NCBI GenBank assembly: GCA_002479655.1
Contig: DLOQ01000062.1
Span: forward strand, 21,488-32,166
Origin: Lachnospiraceae bacterium UBA7480
Lineage (GTDB): Bacteria > Bacillota > Clostridia > Lachnospirales > Lachnospiraceae
Length of the DNA: 10,679 bases
Direction of reading: 5' to 3'
The translations under genes were made by a program, and so were the position numbers. Shown here piece after piece: positions 1 through 7,880 of this stretch (position 1 is its first letter; the number at the start of each line of letters is the position of its first letter). Below the pieces are notes generated by a model. It saw only the letters and a list, made by a program, of their open reading frames with translations, made no database searches and was not told the origin of the DNA.

Positions 1-634
1 CGAGCTGCTCTCTGTATCCTCTTCCCGGTCTTTCAATAAAATGGCTTATTATATTTGTTCCATTATTCTTCAGAACCTCATAAGTGTTTTCAGAATCCCC
101 TTGCCATCCTAAATGGATATACCACCATAACGTTTTCAACCAGATTCTTCTTGTGTGTGAGTAAAATCTCTTCTTTTTTAATCTGACACTATCTTTTTCC
201 GTCTTTACACCTATTGCATAAGAAAGATTCGGTATGTATTCACTCAAAATTTTTACGTCTTCATTTTGATTCGGGTATCTGATAAATGTAATGTCAGGCA
301 TCACACATACAGAAATATATCGCCATATGTCGTCATCATTCGCCTCTATGACAGTAAACTCGTTCATGGGATTAAGAAGTTCATACAGTCTGATTCCCAC
401 CTTCAAATCAAGATTATAGTCGATACGTTTTCCATTCTCAGCAAGCACATTCTTAAAGGTATCAACAACACCCTTTCTGATTTCTTTGTACTCTATCCCG
501 TAATTATCTGCAGGGACATCAAACATCGCCCAATGTCTTATTTGATCACTGAACTCTGTATCATTCATATAATCATATGTTTCAATTTTGTTCTTAGCAT
601 CATTGAATGAAAGTTTGTATCTGCCAAAATCCAT
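1..634 (-). CDS. DUF6339-like uncharacterised protein, last visible gene of the Z1/Vsr operon (C-terminus beyond left edge)
   Basis: I translated this frame by hand. It opens at an ATG (632-634) sharing one base with the TGA of the preceding gene (TGATG), which indicates translational coupling. It stays open for 211 residues to the window edge, so the C-terminus is missing. Conserved-looking blocks are IWRY (residues 103-106), RRIWLKTLWWYIHLGWQG (162-179, very Trp-rich) and ERPGRGYR (201-208). From memory these blocks suit the DUF6339 family, which I associate with Z1/Vsr operons, but I could not verify this. I see no signal peptide, membrane segment or recognisable nuclease motif. The function is unknown. 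From its position it is probably a component or accessory factor of the same predicted DNA-targeting system. The coding call is secure; the family name is moderate. Confidence 0.8.
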   Translation of the reverse strand, partial: MDFGRYKLSFNDAKNKIETYDYMNDTEFSDQIRHWAMFDVPADNYGIEYKEIRKGVVDTFKNVLAENGKRIDYNLDLKVGIRLYELLNPMNEFTVIEANDDDIWRYISVCVMPDITFIRYPNQNEDVKILSEYIPNLSYAIGVKTEKDSVRLKKKRFYSHTRRIWLKTLWWYIHLGWQGDSENTYEVLKNNGTNIISHFIERPGRGYREQL

Positions 635-1593
635 CACTCACGTTCCTCCTGAAGCTTCATCCTTATATTCTTTTGCAAGCTTTTCAAAAGCTTTTCGGAA
701 GACTCCCAATGAAGTTCTTCATAACAGTCTTCAATAAACTGATGAAGAATGCTGCATATGGAATTATTAGCCAATCCAATATTTTGTTTCGTAGCTTTTA
801 AATCTTCATCGCTCAAACGCTGAAACATCATCAAATACGTCTGTGCCAAAATATCAACCATCATGTCAAAATTTTTAATCAAATCACCATTCTCATTAGT
901 TGACGGAGCCGGACAACCTGCGTAGTATGGATTCAAATACAAACATAAACTGTCTTTGGAAAACATATCTATAGTTTTCGGATCTTCCCATTGCGAAAAT
1001 TCAACCCACCACAGGGGTTCATTTTCAGATTTATATTCTTCGATAGGAAACTCCATATATAGGCTGCTGAAATCCAAGACAGTACGTTCAATTTCACCTA
1101 CCGAAACACCGTCTTCATTAATCAGATCCGCTTCATCCTCTTGAACAAGCTCCGCCTTTTTCCTGATATAAAATATAATTCTGAGTTCCAAATCTCCCGA
1201 TATATATCCGGGCTTAAAGATATGATAAAATTTGCAAACCCGTCCCTGGCTTGTATTAATATCAGATGTCGGAAGGATATATCCGGTTTGTGTCAGCTTT
1301 TTATTTACCCAGATAATACATATGCCTAAATCAGCATCTCGGCACGCAATTCCCATTTTTCCTTTCAGAAGATTCGGATAAGCCACACGGACGATCTTTT
1401 CGATAATTAATCCCTCCGTCTCTATTTTCCAAATATCTAAAGGATCAGACAATTTAATTGTGGCTGTGCCTTTCTGTTGCAGACCATAGAGCTTATCCTG
1501 ATATGAATATGTAAATCTGTATTTGTCAGCATTTACTCCACTTGCTTCAGCCATTTTAGGAGTTAGCGTCGGATAAAACAACATATTTTCCAT
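634..1593 (-). CDS. Uncharacterised 319-residue protein of the Z1/GHKL/Vsr operon
   Basis: The ATG at 1591-1593 is preceded by a good AAGGAG ribosome binding site that overlaps the stop codon of the ATPase gene only 11 nt upstream, so the two genes are co-transcribed and probably coupled. I do not recognise the family. The N-terminal half (about 1-150) is predicted beta-rich, with alternating hydrophobic stretches. An acidic segment lies at about 151-168 (EDEADLINEDG). A conserved-looking core contains LDFSSLYMEFPIEE (173-186), LWWVEFSQWEDP (194-205) and LCLYLNPYYAGCPAP (216-230). The last 80 residues look helical and charged. Related operons often carry a PD-(D/E)XK protein (DUF4420) at this position, but I cannot find that catalytic pattern here. 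No signal peptide or membrane segment is visible, so the protein is probably cytoplasmic. It is likely a structural or DNA-engaging partner of the ATPase. Confidence 0.85.
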   Translation of the reverse strand: MENMLFYPTLTPKMAEASGVNADKYRFTYSYQDKLYGLQQKGTATIKLSDPLDIWKIETEGLIIEKIVRVAYPNLLKGKMGIACRDADLGICIIWVNKKLTQTGYILPTSDINTSQGRVCKFYHIFKPGYISGDLELRIIFYIRKKAELVQEDEADLINEDGVSVGEIERTVLDFSSLYMEFPIEEYKSENEPLWWVEFSQWEDPKTIDMFSKDSLCLYLNPYYAGCPAPSTNENGDLIKNFDMMVDILAQTYLMMFQRLSDEDLKATKQNIGLANNSICSILHQFIEDCYEELHWESSEKLLKSLQKNIRMKLQEERE

Positions 1594-1604
1594 AATATTT
1601 CTCC

Positions 1605-3707
1605 TTACTCAATCCTGAATGTATACTGATACTTTTTGTCATATGCACGAATCCTAATTTTCCCATTTATTTCCGGATTAATTAAATGTGGAGAAAACCG
1701 GAGCTGGGTAAAATTATCATCACCATTTTCGGTTATTAATGTTGCTGTAAGTTCCTCTGTTTTAACAGAAACATTATCTGTATCACAGTTCTTCTTTATT
1801 TCAATAGGATAATCAGAAACAGCGGTTTTCACCTCATCAATATAGCAGTGAGTGACGCTTATCGGAAAGTCAGTTCCTATATCGTCCTTCCAAGACTTTG
1901 CATCTATCCATCCTGCTTCAGAGGCAATCATCAAAGATACTGCTGCATTTTTCTTTCCATGCATTAATTTAAGTACGAAATCCATCTCGACTTCGTTCCC
2001 ACGTATCACTTGAGATTTAATCTGAAAACTGACATTTGTTATTTTTGTTCCCGTTCCGTCTCCACCGCCAGAGCCTCCGGAATATTTCTTCTTACCATAT
2101 CCGATTCTCGGAAGCAAATTCTTGCCTATCCGGTTCGATAGTTTGCTTGCTGTGGCGTCTACATTTACTTTCGAGCTTTTTTTTATATGCCCAATGATTG
2201 AATTAATCGTATTCCTCTGAATTCTCTGCACTATCTGCATCTTAACAGGATCAGTCCATGCCATATGGTCAGATGCTTCACAATCACGCAAATATTCACC
2301 TAAGGTCTTTCCCGCATACTCCGGAACACCCAAGTCACTCTTGATTCTTTTTTCCGTAGTCGGTACATAAAAGGCGAATAAAAAATCTTCCGGGCTTTCG
2401 GGTGGTGGTACATTCTTTACCCAGGCACCTGTAATTGCATAATCGATTACCATTCCTGGATCTCTGGCAAACATAACGATAGGTTCATTAAATCCGCCGT
2501 CAGCTTCGAACTTCCCGATATAATCATATGGACTGAGTACATTTTCCGTCCCATTCAACTCAGTCTGTGAAATCCTGGCTATCGCAACATATCCCGAACC
2601 CATTCCGCTTTCAAAATATGATCTGATATTTACGGGAAGAATTGTGATATTTCTGAATTCATCACTTGTATATTCATAATTATATGATTTTGCCAATGCA
2701 TAAGAATACAAATCCTGTGTCAATCTGAAAAATGGCAACATATCCTGTTTACTAATCGGAACATTATCTACCGAAACAAGAAGCCATTTATTTTGACAGA
2801 ACACCGATAGCTTTTTGTTGTGTATTTTCGGTGCATACCATTTTTGAATGGCAAGCCGCAAATAGGAGGGCACAGATGATGCCCAATTATTTACAAAATG
2901 TTCTCTTACATCTTCTCTTATTTCTGCTTCAACAGGAATGATTCCGTCAAGCAACTCCTTTGTTTTTATATATGGAATTACTATCGATGTTCCTGTCTCT
3001 TTCTCTTTAAATGATCTAATTCCAAATACATCAAGAACTGAATTAACGAGTTCATTATCATTTAAAGGGAGTAGGTCTTCCCCGTCACGTATTCCCCACC
3101 ATGCCTTACCTGCAGACAAAGGTTCTATGGAATTTAATAAAGTACAGTCATTACCATACTGATCGACACGGCTCTCATCCTCAACAAGTGTAATAATCAA
3201 CCTGTTTTCATAATTACCTTCATCATTCTTGATACGACTGTAGAAAACAACTATTCCTATTCCCACACGATAGTAAACACTTTTTCCGAACCCCCAATTT
3301 CCTCCTGCATTCGAAATAGTTTGCCTTTTCCCGGTATCATAAATCAGCTTAAAAAAATTACCGTGATCGTCCTTTTTAATCTCAGTTTTTCGTATGCTTC
3401 CGGTCAATCCTGAGGTTCTTGTATCTCTGATTTCGAGATAGTCTGCCTCCGACTCCGGATATCGACTGTCTAATATATCTTCAATCCCACACAATAATGA
3501 ATTAAACTTTGCAGGCACAAACTTACCGGATTGAAAATTCACCGCATATGATTTTCCCTCTTCCATCAGCGCAGCATCAGAACTGTTTTAAATTGCTTCT
3601 CTGACAAGCAAGTCCAGTTCAGGCACATTATCATTCTGAAGAGATTTCAACGTCACACTTCCGTATGATACCCCGTAATCGGTTTTCAGAATCTCTCTGT
3701 CTAACAT
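1605..3707 (-). pseudogene. GHKL (MutL/MORC-like) ATP-binding protein of a Z1/Vsr system, interrupted by a TAA codon in the N-box
   Basis: The uninterrupted gene would encode about 700 residues. Its ATG (3705-3707) has an AGGAG site 11 nt upstream. The first 39 residues end ...LDLLVREAI, then TAA (3588-3590), then NSSDAAL runs in the same frame into the long open part beginning at 3566. Restoring CAA gives REAIQNSSDA, the ExxxNxxD N-box of GHKL ATPases (catalytic E37, Mg-binding N41). In full-length numbering, the G1-like box DTRTSGLTG is at 95-103, the glycine lid GGNWGFGKS at 135-143, and GTSI at about 239-242. A glycine-rich linker (SGGSGGGDGTG, about 543-553) leads to a beta-rich C-terminal domain. 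Such ATPases are thought to act as ATP-driven clamps beside the Z1 helicase and Vsr nuclease. Reinitiation at the ATG at 3566 has no ribosome binding site and would lack the N-box. No other lesion is seen, so the mutation is recent or an error. Confidence 0.85.
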
Positions 3708-3735
3708 ACTACTTCTCTTCTCCTTAGTCGCAATT

Positions 3736-6555
3736 CTATTCAGGCTGTCTTACCTGTACCGTTTTTACATAATCCGATCCTGTTTCCTGACCAGAAACTA
3801 CAATACTGAATCCGATAATATCCTGATTGGTTTCTATACGAGCCCTGTATTTCGAATCTTTCCCTTTGTTCTTATCAATACGATATAAAAGCAGTAATGG
3901 TCTGTCTTCTAAGCCAAGTTCATGTCTGAGTCGTACAAGATTTTTACCTTTTTTCTTTCCGTTTTCAAACATAATTCTCTTTTCCGAAGAAAGTTCACTG
4001 ACACATATATCGCTCAAAATATCTCTGCCTGACCTCAACGATCCGATATCGACATAGTTCTCTTGTTTTTTCTTTTTCGAACGTTCAATCTTCCCAACAT
4101 CTGCCCCTGCAATCTCCCATCTATCAACAGATTTCTTATCACCTGCAACAGCAATATTCCATTTCAGGTATTTTCCTTCTCCGTTCATTTGTCTTAGCCA
4201 ATCCACGAAAATAGGAATATCCACATGTAAAGGAGAGCAATCAAAGATCGTGTACTTCTCGATGAATTCGGAAATTACTTTTTCTGAATCTGCTTCGAAC
4301 CATACATATGCAGAATCAATAGCATCTGATTTCTTGGCTTCACCCAACAACCGAAGGAATTCCTCTGTTATCCGTATATTCCGAATCAAATCTTCATCAC
4401 TATTATCAAACTGGGTTACTTCATAACTGTCGCCGCTGAAATCAACATCACACGCAATCATATTCTGTGATTTGTTTTTAGATGTCAGCACAAATCTGGC
4501 AATCTTTGATGAACTCATGATTCGAGGGCCAAACACAGACGGACTCTTTCCTCTTTTCATGAAATCATCAAATTCTTCCTTTAACTTCTCGTCAATCTCT
4601 TCTATAAGTTCAAACTTTTGTTGAACCGATGCCGGCATCCATATTCTTTGAAGCAATTCATACCCTTGTCTATATCCGAACCATCTTGCCATCTGCATTA
4701 AAGTATCTGCCTGATTAACATTTCTTGCAAAATAAGTGCAAACGAGTCCTTCCAATGTCAGCCCGCGAGATAGTGTATTACCGCCCATAACTATAAACAC
4801 AGGAGCCTTCTTCATATTCGATAATTCTTCTCCCGAAGGATATACAACACGAAGATATGTACCTTCTTCAGCTACCCGATTTGCCCTGCAATTATCAACG
4901 CACAAATGGATACCGTTTTCATGATAAATCAGTTCTTTATCCGCCCCCATTTCAATATTTACAATATCATTGAGCATAGTCGATATGTCCGTCTTCAAAA
5001 TATCGAAATCAGGAAATTCATCGCATACATTTTGAAGGTTAAAATACTTCGGATATCCTTCTTCCAAATCATCAAGTCTAAACTCGTCCTTTTCAGTTGA
5101 ATATACCTGCTCACAAAGAGATAAGATTTTTCCGGTCGTACGTTCTCTTAATAACCAGTTTTTCAGTGTGTCATACTCTTCAAAATGACCATTCTGTATA
5201 GAAGTTGTATGAATCAACATACTGATGGGTTTTTTATGCCCTCTATTGCGAAGTATGGCTGCTGCACACAAAAACCAAGTCACTGATTTCTGAAATTCAT
5301 CAGGCAAAGTAAATGTCTGACCTTTATGTAGCTGCTTTATTTTATTCACCTCAGGACTCGGTATTGTTCGTATAATATTCAATCCCGAATACTCCTCATC
5401 TGTTTTACTTCCCCAAATTGCCTTGGCTCCGAAATATTCATTAGATTCCGGTAAGCTGCATATAAAATTACTCGGATACAGCGATTCTTTGTATGCTTCA
5501 TTTAAGACATTCGCATAAGGCGTTGCAGTAAAGCTGATATAATTTACAGCTTGAAACACAGCAGATGAAGGATTCCCTTCCTTATCACAACCTTTGACAA
5601 GATCAATAATCAACTGGTTTACGGCTGTTCTTTCGATTTCTTCCTCATCCTGCGGATTACCCATTTTAACAGTGTTTATGCTTGCCTGATCAGCCTCATC
5701 ATCAATAATGATTATTCTCATTCTTGCAGCCTTTGCGGGATACTCGTGTAACCATGTAATAAGATTTTGAAGTCTTTTTGAATTTTTTAAACACACAAAT
5801 ACATACCTGTACATCCACTGATTATTTGTCTTTCCGGACTGATAGATATTAAGTTTTAAATCCTCCGTCAGGTACTTTTCCTTAGATTGCACATCAATCA
5901 TATAATCCGGATTGCTTGTGCAATCCAGTATACGCCAGCTCACGCCTCCACTTTTTGTAAGATCAGATATGAATCTGTCTCTGGTTTGTTTTCTCAGGTT
6001 ATCAATAGTGCCTGATAATACAATAAAAATATTCCAATCGTAATGTGCCGCCATTGTGACAAGACCTATCATATTAGCTGTTTTCCCAGACTGAACACTG
6101 CCCATTACCAAACCTTTTACGGGACCGATACTTCTTGTATCACGTTCAAAGTGCTTCAACATCCAATAACAATTGTTTTCAAGCATATCAACAGCTTCTC
6201 CTGACATTTTCGGTTTACCGGTATGTCTGCCAAGAAGGTGTTCTTTATACTTGACCCATGCTGATCCGGAATCGGTAGGCACCGTCAAATTATTGGTCTC
6301 GCCATTGGAAATCCCATAGAGCTCTGTAATTTGTGTATAACTTCCTTTGATAGCTTCAACAAACAAATTCCAATCACAAAATTCCATATTCTGAGGAATA
6401 ATCAATTCTTCATTCTGAAGTCTATCAAACTCCTCTTCTTCACAGCCTTCTGGAACGCAAAGACGAGAAACATCCTCCCATGTGAAACCGTCTTGAATAT
6501 TTTTAGCTGCCCATTGCTTACATTTGATGTACTCAGCACCTGCAAAATCAGACAT
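3736..6555 (-). CDS. Z1 domain-containing superfamily II helicase/ATPase
   Basis: This 939-residue protein has a full set of P-loop helicase motifs: Walker A GSVQSGKT (152-159), Walker B IIIIDDEAD (281-289), motif III-like SFTATPYANV (341-350), and in the second half GGNTLSRGLTLEGL (591-604) followed by QADTLMQMARWFGYR (615-629). The last two blocks are the hallmark of the Z1 domain (PF10593). The protein is expected to hydrolyse ATP and translocate on or remodel DNA. Z1 proteins sit in operons with a GHKL ATPase and a Vsr-type endonuclease, as here, and are regarded as the motor of restriction-like systems. Its ATG lies inside the end of the vsr gene (8-nt overlap), so it is translationally coupled. 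It ends in TAG, 28 nt before the ATPase start. The frame is intact and all key motifs are present. The N-terminal 140 and C-terminal 250 residues have no motif I recognise. Confidence 0.95.
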   Translation of the reverse strand: MSDFAGAEYIKCKQWAAKNIQDGFTWEDVSRLCVPEGCEEEEFDRLQNEELIIPQNMEFCDWNLFVEAIKGSYTQITELYGISNGETNNLTVPTDSGSAWVKYKEHLLGRHTGKPKMSGEAVDMLENNCYWMLKHFERDTRSIGPVKGLVMGSVQSGKTANMIGLVTMAAHYDWNIFIVLSGTIDNLRKQTRDRFISDLTKSGGVSWRILDCTSNPDYMIDVQSKEKYLTEDLKLNIYQSGKTNNQWMYRYVFVCLKNSKRLQNLITWLHEYPAKAARMRIIIIDDEADQASINTVKMGNPQDEEEIERTAVNQLIIDLVKGCDKEGNPSSAVFQAVNYISFTATPYANVLNEAYKESLYPSNFICSLPESNEYFGAKAIWGSKTDEEYSGLNIIRTIPSPEVNKIKQLHKGQTFTLPDEFQKSVTWFLCAAAILRNRGHKKPISMLIHTTSIQNGHFEEYDTLKNWLLRERTTGKILSLCEQVYSTEKDEFRLDDLEEGYPKYFNLQNVCDEFPDFDILKTDISTMLNDIVNIEMGADKELIYHENGIHLCVDNCRANRVAEEGTYLRVVYPSGEELSNMKKAPVFIVMGGNTLSRGLTLEGLVCTYFARNVNQADTLMQMARWFGYRQGYELLQRIWMPASVQQKFELIEEIDEKLKEEFDDFMKRGKSPSVFGPRIMSSSKIARFVLTSKNKSQNMIACDVDFSGDSYEVTQFDNSDEDLIRNIRITEEFLRLLGEAKKSDAIDSAYVWFEADSEKVISEFIEKYTIFDCSPLHVDIPIFVDWLRQMNGEGKYLKWNIAVAGDKKSVDRWEIAGADVGKIERSKKKKQENYVDIGSLRSGRDILSDICVSELSSEKRIMFENGKKKGKNLVRLRHELGLEDRPLLLLYRIDKNKGKDSKYRARIETNQDIIGFSIVVSGQETGSDYVKTVQVRQPE

Positions 6556-6967
6556 TCTGTTCCTCCAAAGTTTTTTCTATCTTATCGGCACAAGCCATAA
6601 CGTCATTCTTAATTTCTTTTCCCCAAAAACGGAGAACACTCCAACCATCGTTCTTCAATTTTTCATTTACTTCCAGATCCCTCTGGATATTCCGCTCGAT
6701 TTTAGGAATCCAAAACTCTCTCCGTGTATGGATATTATTTTTTTTATTTTCCCAATCATATCCATGCCAAAACTCGCTATCACAAAAGACAGCCACACGT
6801 TTTCCAATAAAGGCAATATCCGGATGACCGAAAACAGATTTTACATTTTTCCGATATCTGATTCCTCGCCTCCACAATTCTTTTCTAAGAAGAATCTCGA
6901 TCTCAGAATCTTTATTCTTTATTGCCTGCATATTTTTATGCCGTTGTTCTACAGTATGCCTATCCAC
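6548..6967 (-). CDS. vsr: Very short patch repair (Vsr)-family endonuclease
   Basis: About 139 residues, a normal Vsr length. Counting from an alternative TTG at 6982, the motifs are RHKNMQAIKNKDSEIE (14-29), the nuclease Asp in GHPDIAF (D55), and VAVFCDSEFWHGYDW (64-77, with E70 and H73 near the active site). The C-terminal FWIPKIERN and VLRFWGKEI blocks complete the fold. I prefer a GTG start (6965-6967) because GAGGTG sits exactly 7 nt upstream; the TTG at 6980-6982 has no ribosome binding site. Classical Vsr nicks beside T:G mismatches left by deamination of Dcm sites. Vsr-like members in Z1/GHKL operons are thought to act instead as the DNA-cleaving subunit. The gene overlaps the Z1 gene by 8 nt. 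No Dcm-type methyltransferase is adjacent, which argues against simple mismatch repair. Confidence 0.92.
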   Translation of the reverse strand: MDRHTVEQRHKNMQAIKNKDSEIEILLRKELWRRGIRYRKNVKSVFGHPDIAFIGKRVAVFCDSEFWHGYDWENKKNNIHTRREFWIPKIERNIQRDLEVNEKLKNDGWSVLRFWGKEIKNDVMACADKIEKTLEEQNV

Positions 6968-6974
6968 ATTTATA

Positions 6975-6980
6975 CACCTC
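6975..6980 (-). promoter_or_regulatory. Ribosome binding site GAGGTG deciding the GTG start of vsr
   Basis: On the minus strand GAGGTG is followed by a 7-nt spacer (TATAAAT) and then GTG. This ideal spacing favours GTG at 6967 over the longer TTG start at 6982, which would overlap this site. The motif AATTGAGG, which includes part of this site, occurs again about 23 nt further upstream on the minus strand. Confidence 0.6.
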
Positions 6981-7030
6981 AATTAACCGAACTTCAGTCC
7001 TCAATTGCACTTTTCCCACTGTTACCTCAC

Positions 7031-7212
7031 TTATCTAAATCTGGAAGCATTTAATTTTCTAAAAGCGATGATTTTATGAGTATGCATCTCATTCTTGGGA
7101 TTTCTAATCCAGCCATAAAACCTAACCGGCTTGATTCAGAGATATTCAGCGACTTCATCTAAATTGCTATATTCTCATTTTCAACTCCGTTATCTTCTTT
7201 AAATCGCCTCAT
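7031..7212 (-). pseudogene. Degenerate small helix-turn-helix (HTH_17/excisionase-type) gene
   Basis: The 260-nt stretch before vsr has no intact gene but keeps a readable minus-strand frame. From 7174 it gives EYSNLDEVAEYL, a TGA (7136-7138), then IKPVRFYGWIRNPKNEM and HTHKIIAFRKL, ending at TAA (7031-7033). The pattern L-DEVAEYL-x-IKP-(7)-WIR-(7)-HKI-(2)-R fits the HTH_17 domain: first helix, recognition helix with WIR, then a beta-wing HKI. Upstream, a second frame begins at an ATG (7210-7212) and reads MRRFKEDNGVENE. It meets the first frame near 7175 if one frameshift is allowed, giving an original protein of roughly 60 residues. The pattern match is mine by eye. It could be the remnant of a transcriptional regulator or a specificity-type DNA-binding component that once headed the operon. 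Confidence 0.42.
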
Positions 7213-7241
7213 ACATGCAAAGCAGCCATGCTATATCTTAT

Positions 7242-7640
7242 TCAACAATACCTCTCCATAAACTCCGCCGGTGTCAGAATCTCTGGCTTTTCAACCTTCA
7301 CATTATTAAAATCATCATCTCCTGTTACAAGAATATCCACATCTTCCAATATTGCTGTATATAGAACCGGATAATCCTTTACATCTCTGATTTCAAATAA
7401 TGCTTCATTCAATATATCCGGAGTATATACATACTCATAATTCATCTTAGCAAGCAATGTATCTACAACTCCAACCTTGTCAGGGAACTTTCTTTTTACA
7501 ACATCCTTTAATTCTTCTACAATATATGAAGAAAGAACCATCTGGTACTCCATAAAAATACACTCCATCATCCGGTTCATTTTCTTACTGAAAAAGACCA
7601 GTAATGAAATCAGTACATTTGTATCAACCTTTATCCGCAA
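7242..7640 (-). CDS. PIN-domain toxin of a type II toxin-antitoxin pair (VapC-like, COG1569 type)
   Basis: A 132-residue PIN-fold ribonuclease. The N-terminal VDTNVLIS carries acidic residue D6. EEL at 42-44 supplies the central Glu, and RDVKDYPVL (85-93) plus LVTGDDDF (104-111, D108) supply the remaining metal ligands. All expected acidic residues are present, so the toxin looks catalytically intact. PIN toxins of this class cleave RNA and are held in check by the product of the upstream gene. The start is a TTG (7638-7640) placed directly after the TAG of the antitoxin, in the same frame, with no clear ribosome binding site of its own. Translation probably depends on termination-reinitiation. 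No terminator is evident behind the gene. Confidence 0.9.
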   Translation of the reverse strand: MRIKVDTNVLISLLVFFSKKMNRMMECIFMEYQMVLSSYIVEELKDVVKRKFPDKVGVVDTLLAKMNYEYVYTPDILNEALFEIRDVKDYPVLYTAILEDVDILVTGDDDFNNVKVEKPEILTPAEFMERYC

Positions 7641-7874
7641 CTACTTCACCGTTCTTTCCTTCCGCAGCTCCTTAACCAACGCCACAACATCCTCATCTGT
7701 CTTCAAACCAAGTCTCTCTGCCTCTCCCGCAAATGCAGCCTGAGCCTCTCTCAGCGCTTCCATAGAGGAATTTGTCAAATATATCCGTCCTGCTTCCTCC
7801 CCAAAAAGCGCCTTGCTCCCCTCCTTAATCCCTGATTTTTTTCTAATCTCTATTGGTATTGTTGTTCCCAACAT
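7641..7874 (-). CDS. AbrB/MazE-like antitoxin of the PIN toxin, N-terminus shortened
   Basis: This 77-residue protein has IPIEIRKKSGIKEGSKALF (residues 6-24), matching the second half of the SpoVT/AbrB DNA-binding strand-swap domain. A C-terminal toxin-binding region follows, with EALREAQAAFAGEAERLGL (39-57) and DVVALVKELR, as in antitoxins paired with PIN toxins. Relatives usually begin with about ten more residues forming the first beta-strand (the 'I..KGQITIP' type). Here the ATG (7872-7874) is immediately followed by LGTTIP, so that strand is largely missing. It cannot be extended upstream because a TAG, the stop of the preceding gene, lies two codons away in frame. No good ribosome binding site is seen. 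The protein may still bind the toxin through its C-terminus, but DNA binding and autoregulation are doubtful. Confidence 0.82.
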   Translation of the reverse strand: MLGTTIPIEIRKKSGIKEGSKALFGEEAGRIYLTNSSMEALREAQAAFAGEAERLGLKTDEDVVALVKELRKERTVK

Positions 7875-7880
7875 GCTTTT

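Noticed and set aside
266..610. Long plus-strand open frame at the left end
   Set aside because: It lies fully antisense to the DUF6339-like gene, whose frame is coupled to its neighbour and protein-like; the plus-strand frame has no ribosome binding site or recognisable motif.
3566..3707. A stand-alone 39-residue gene between Z1 and the ATPase
   Set aside because: It is in the same frame as the ATPase and supplies exactly the missing N-terminus and half of the N-box, so it is the 5' part of the broken gene.
6959..7020. Tiny minus-strand ORF (GTG near 7017) overlapping the vsr start
   Set aside because: Only about 19 codons, weak ribosome binding site and no family resemblance; chance is a sufficient explanation.
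6524..7054. 176-codon plus-strand open frame
   Set aside because: It is antisense to vsr and the start of the Z1 gene, both with clear motifs. Its length reflects the A+T-rich composition of the opposite strand.
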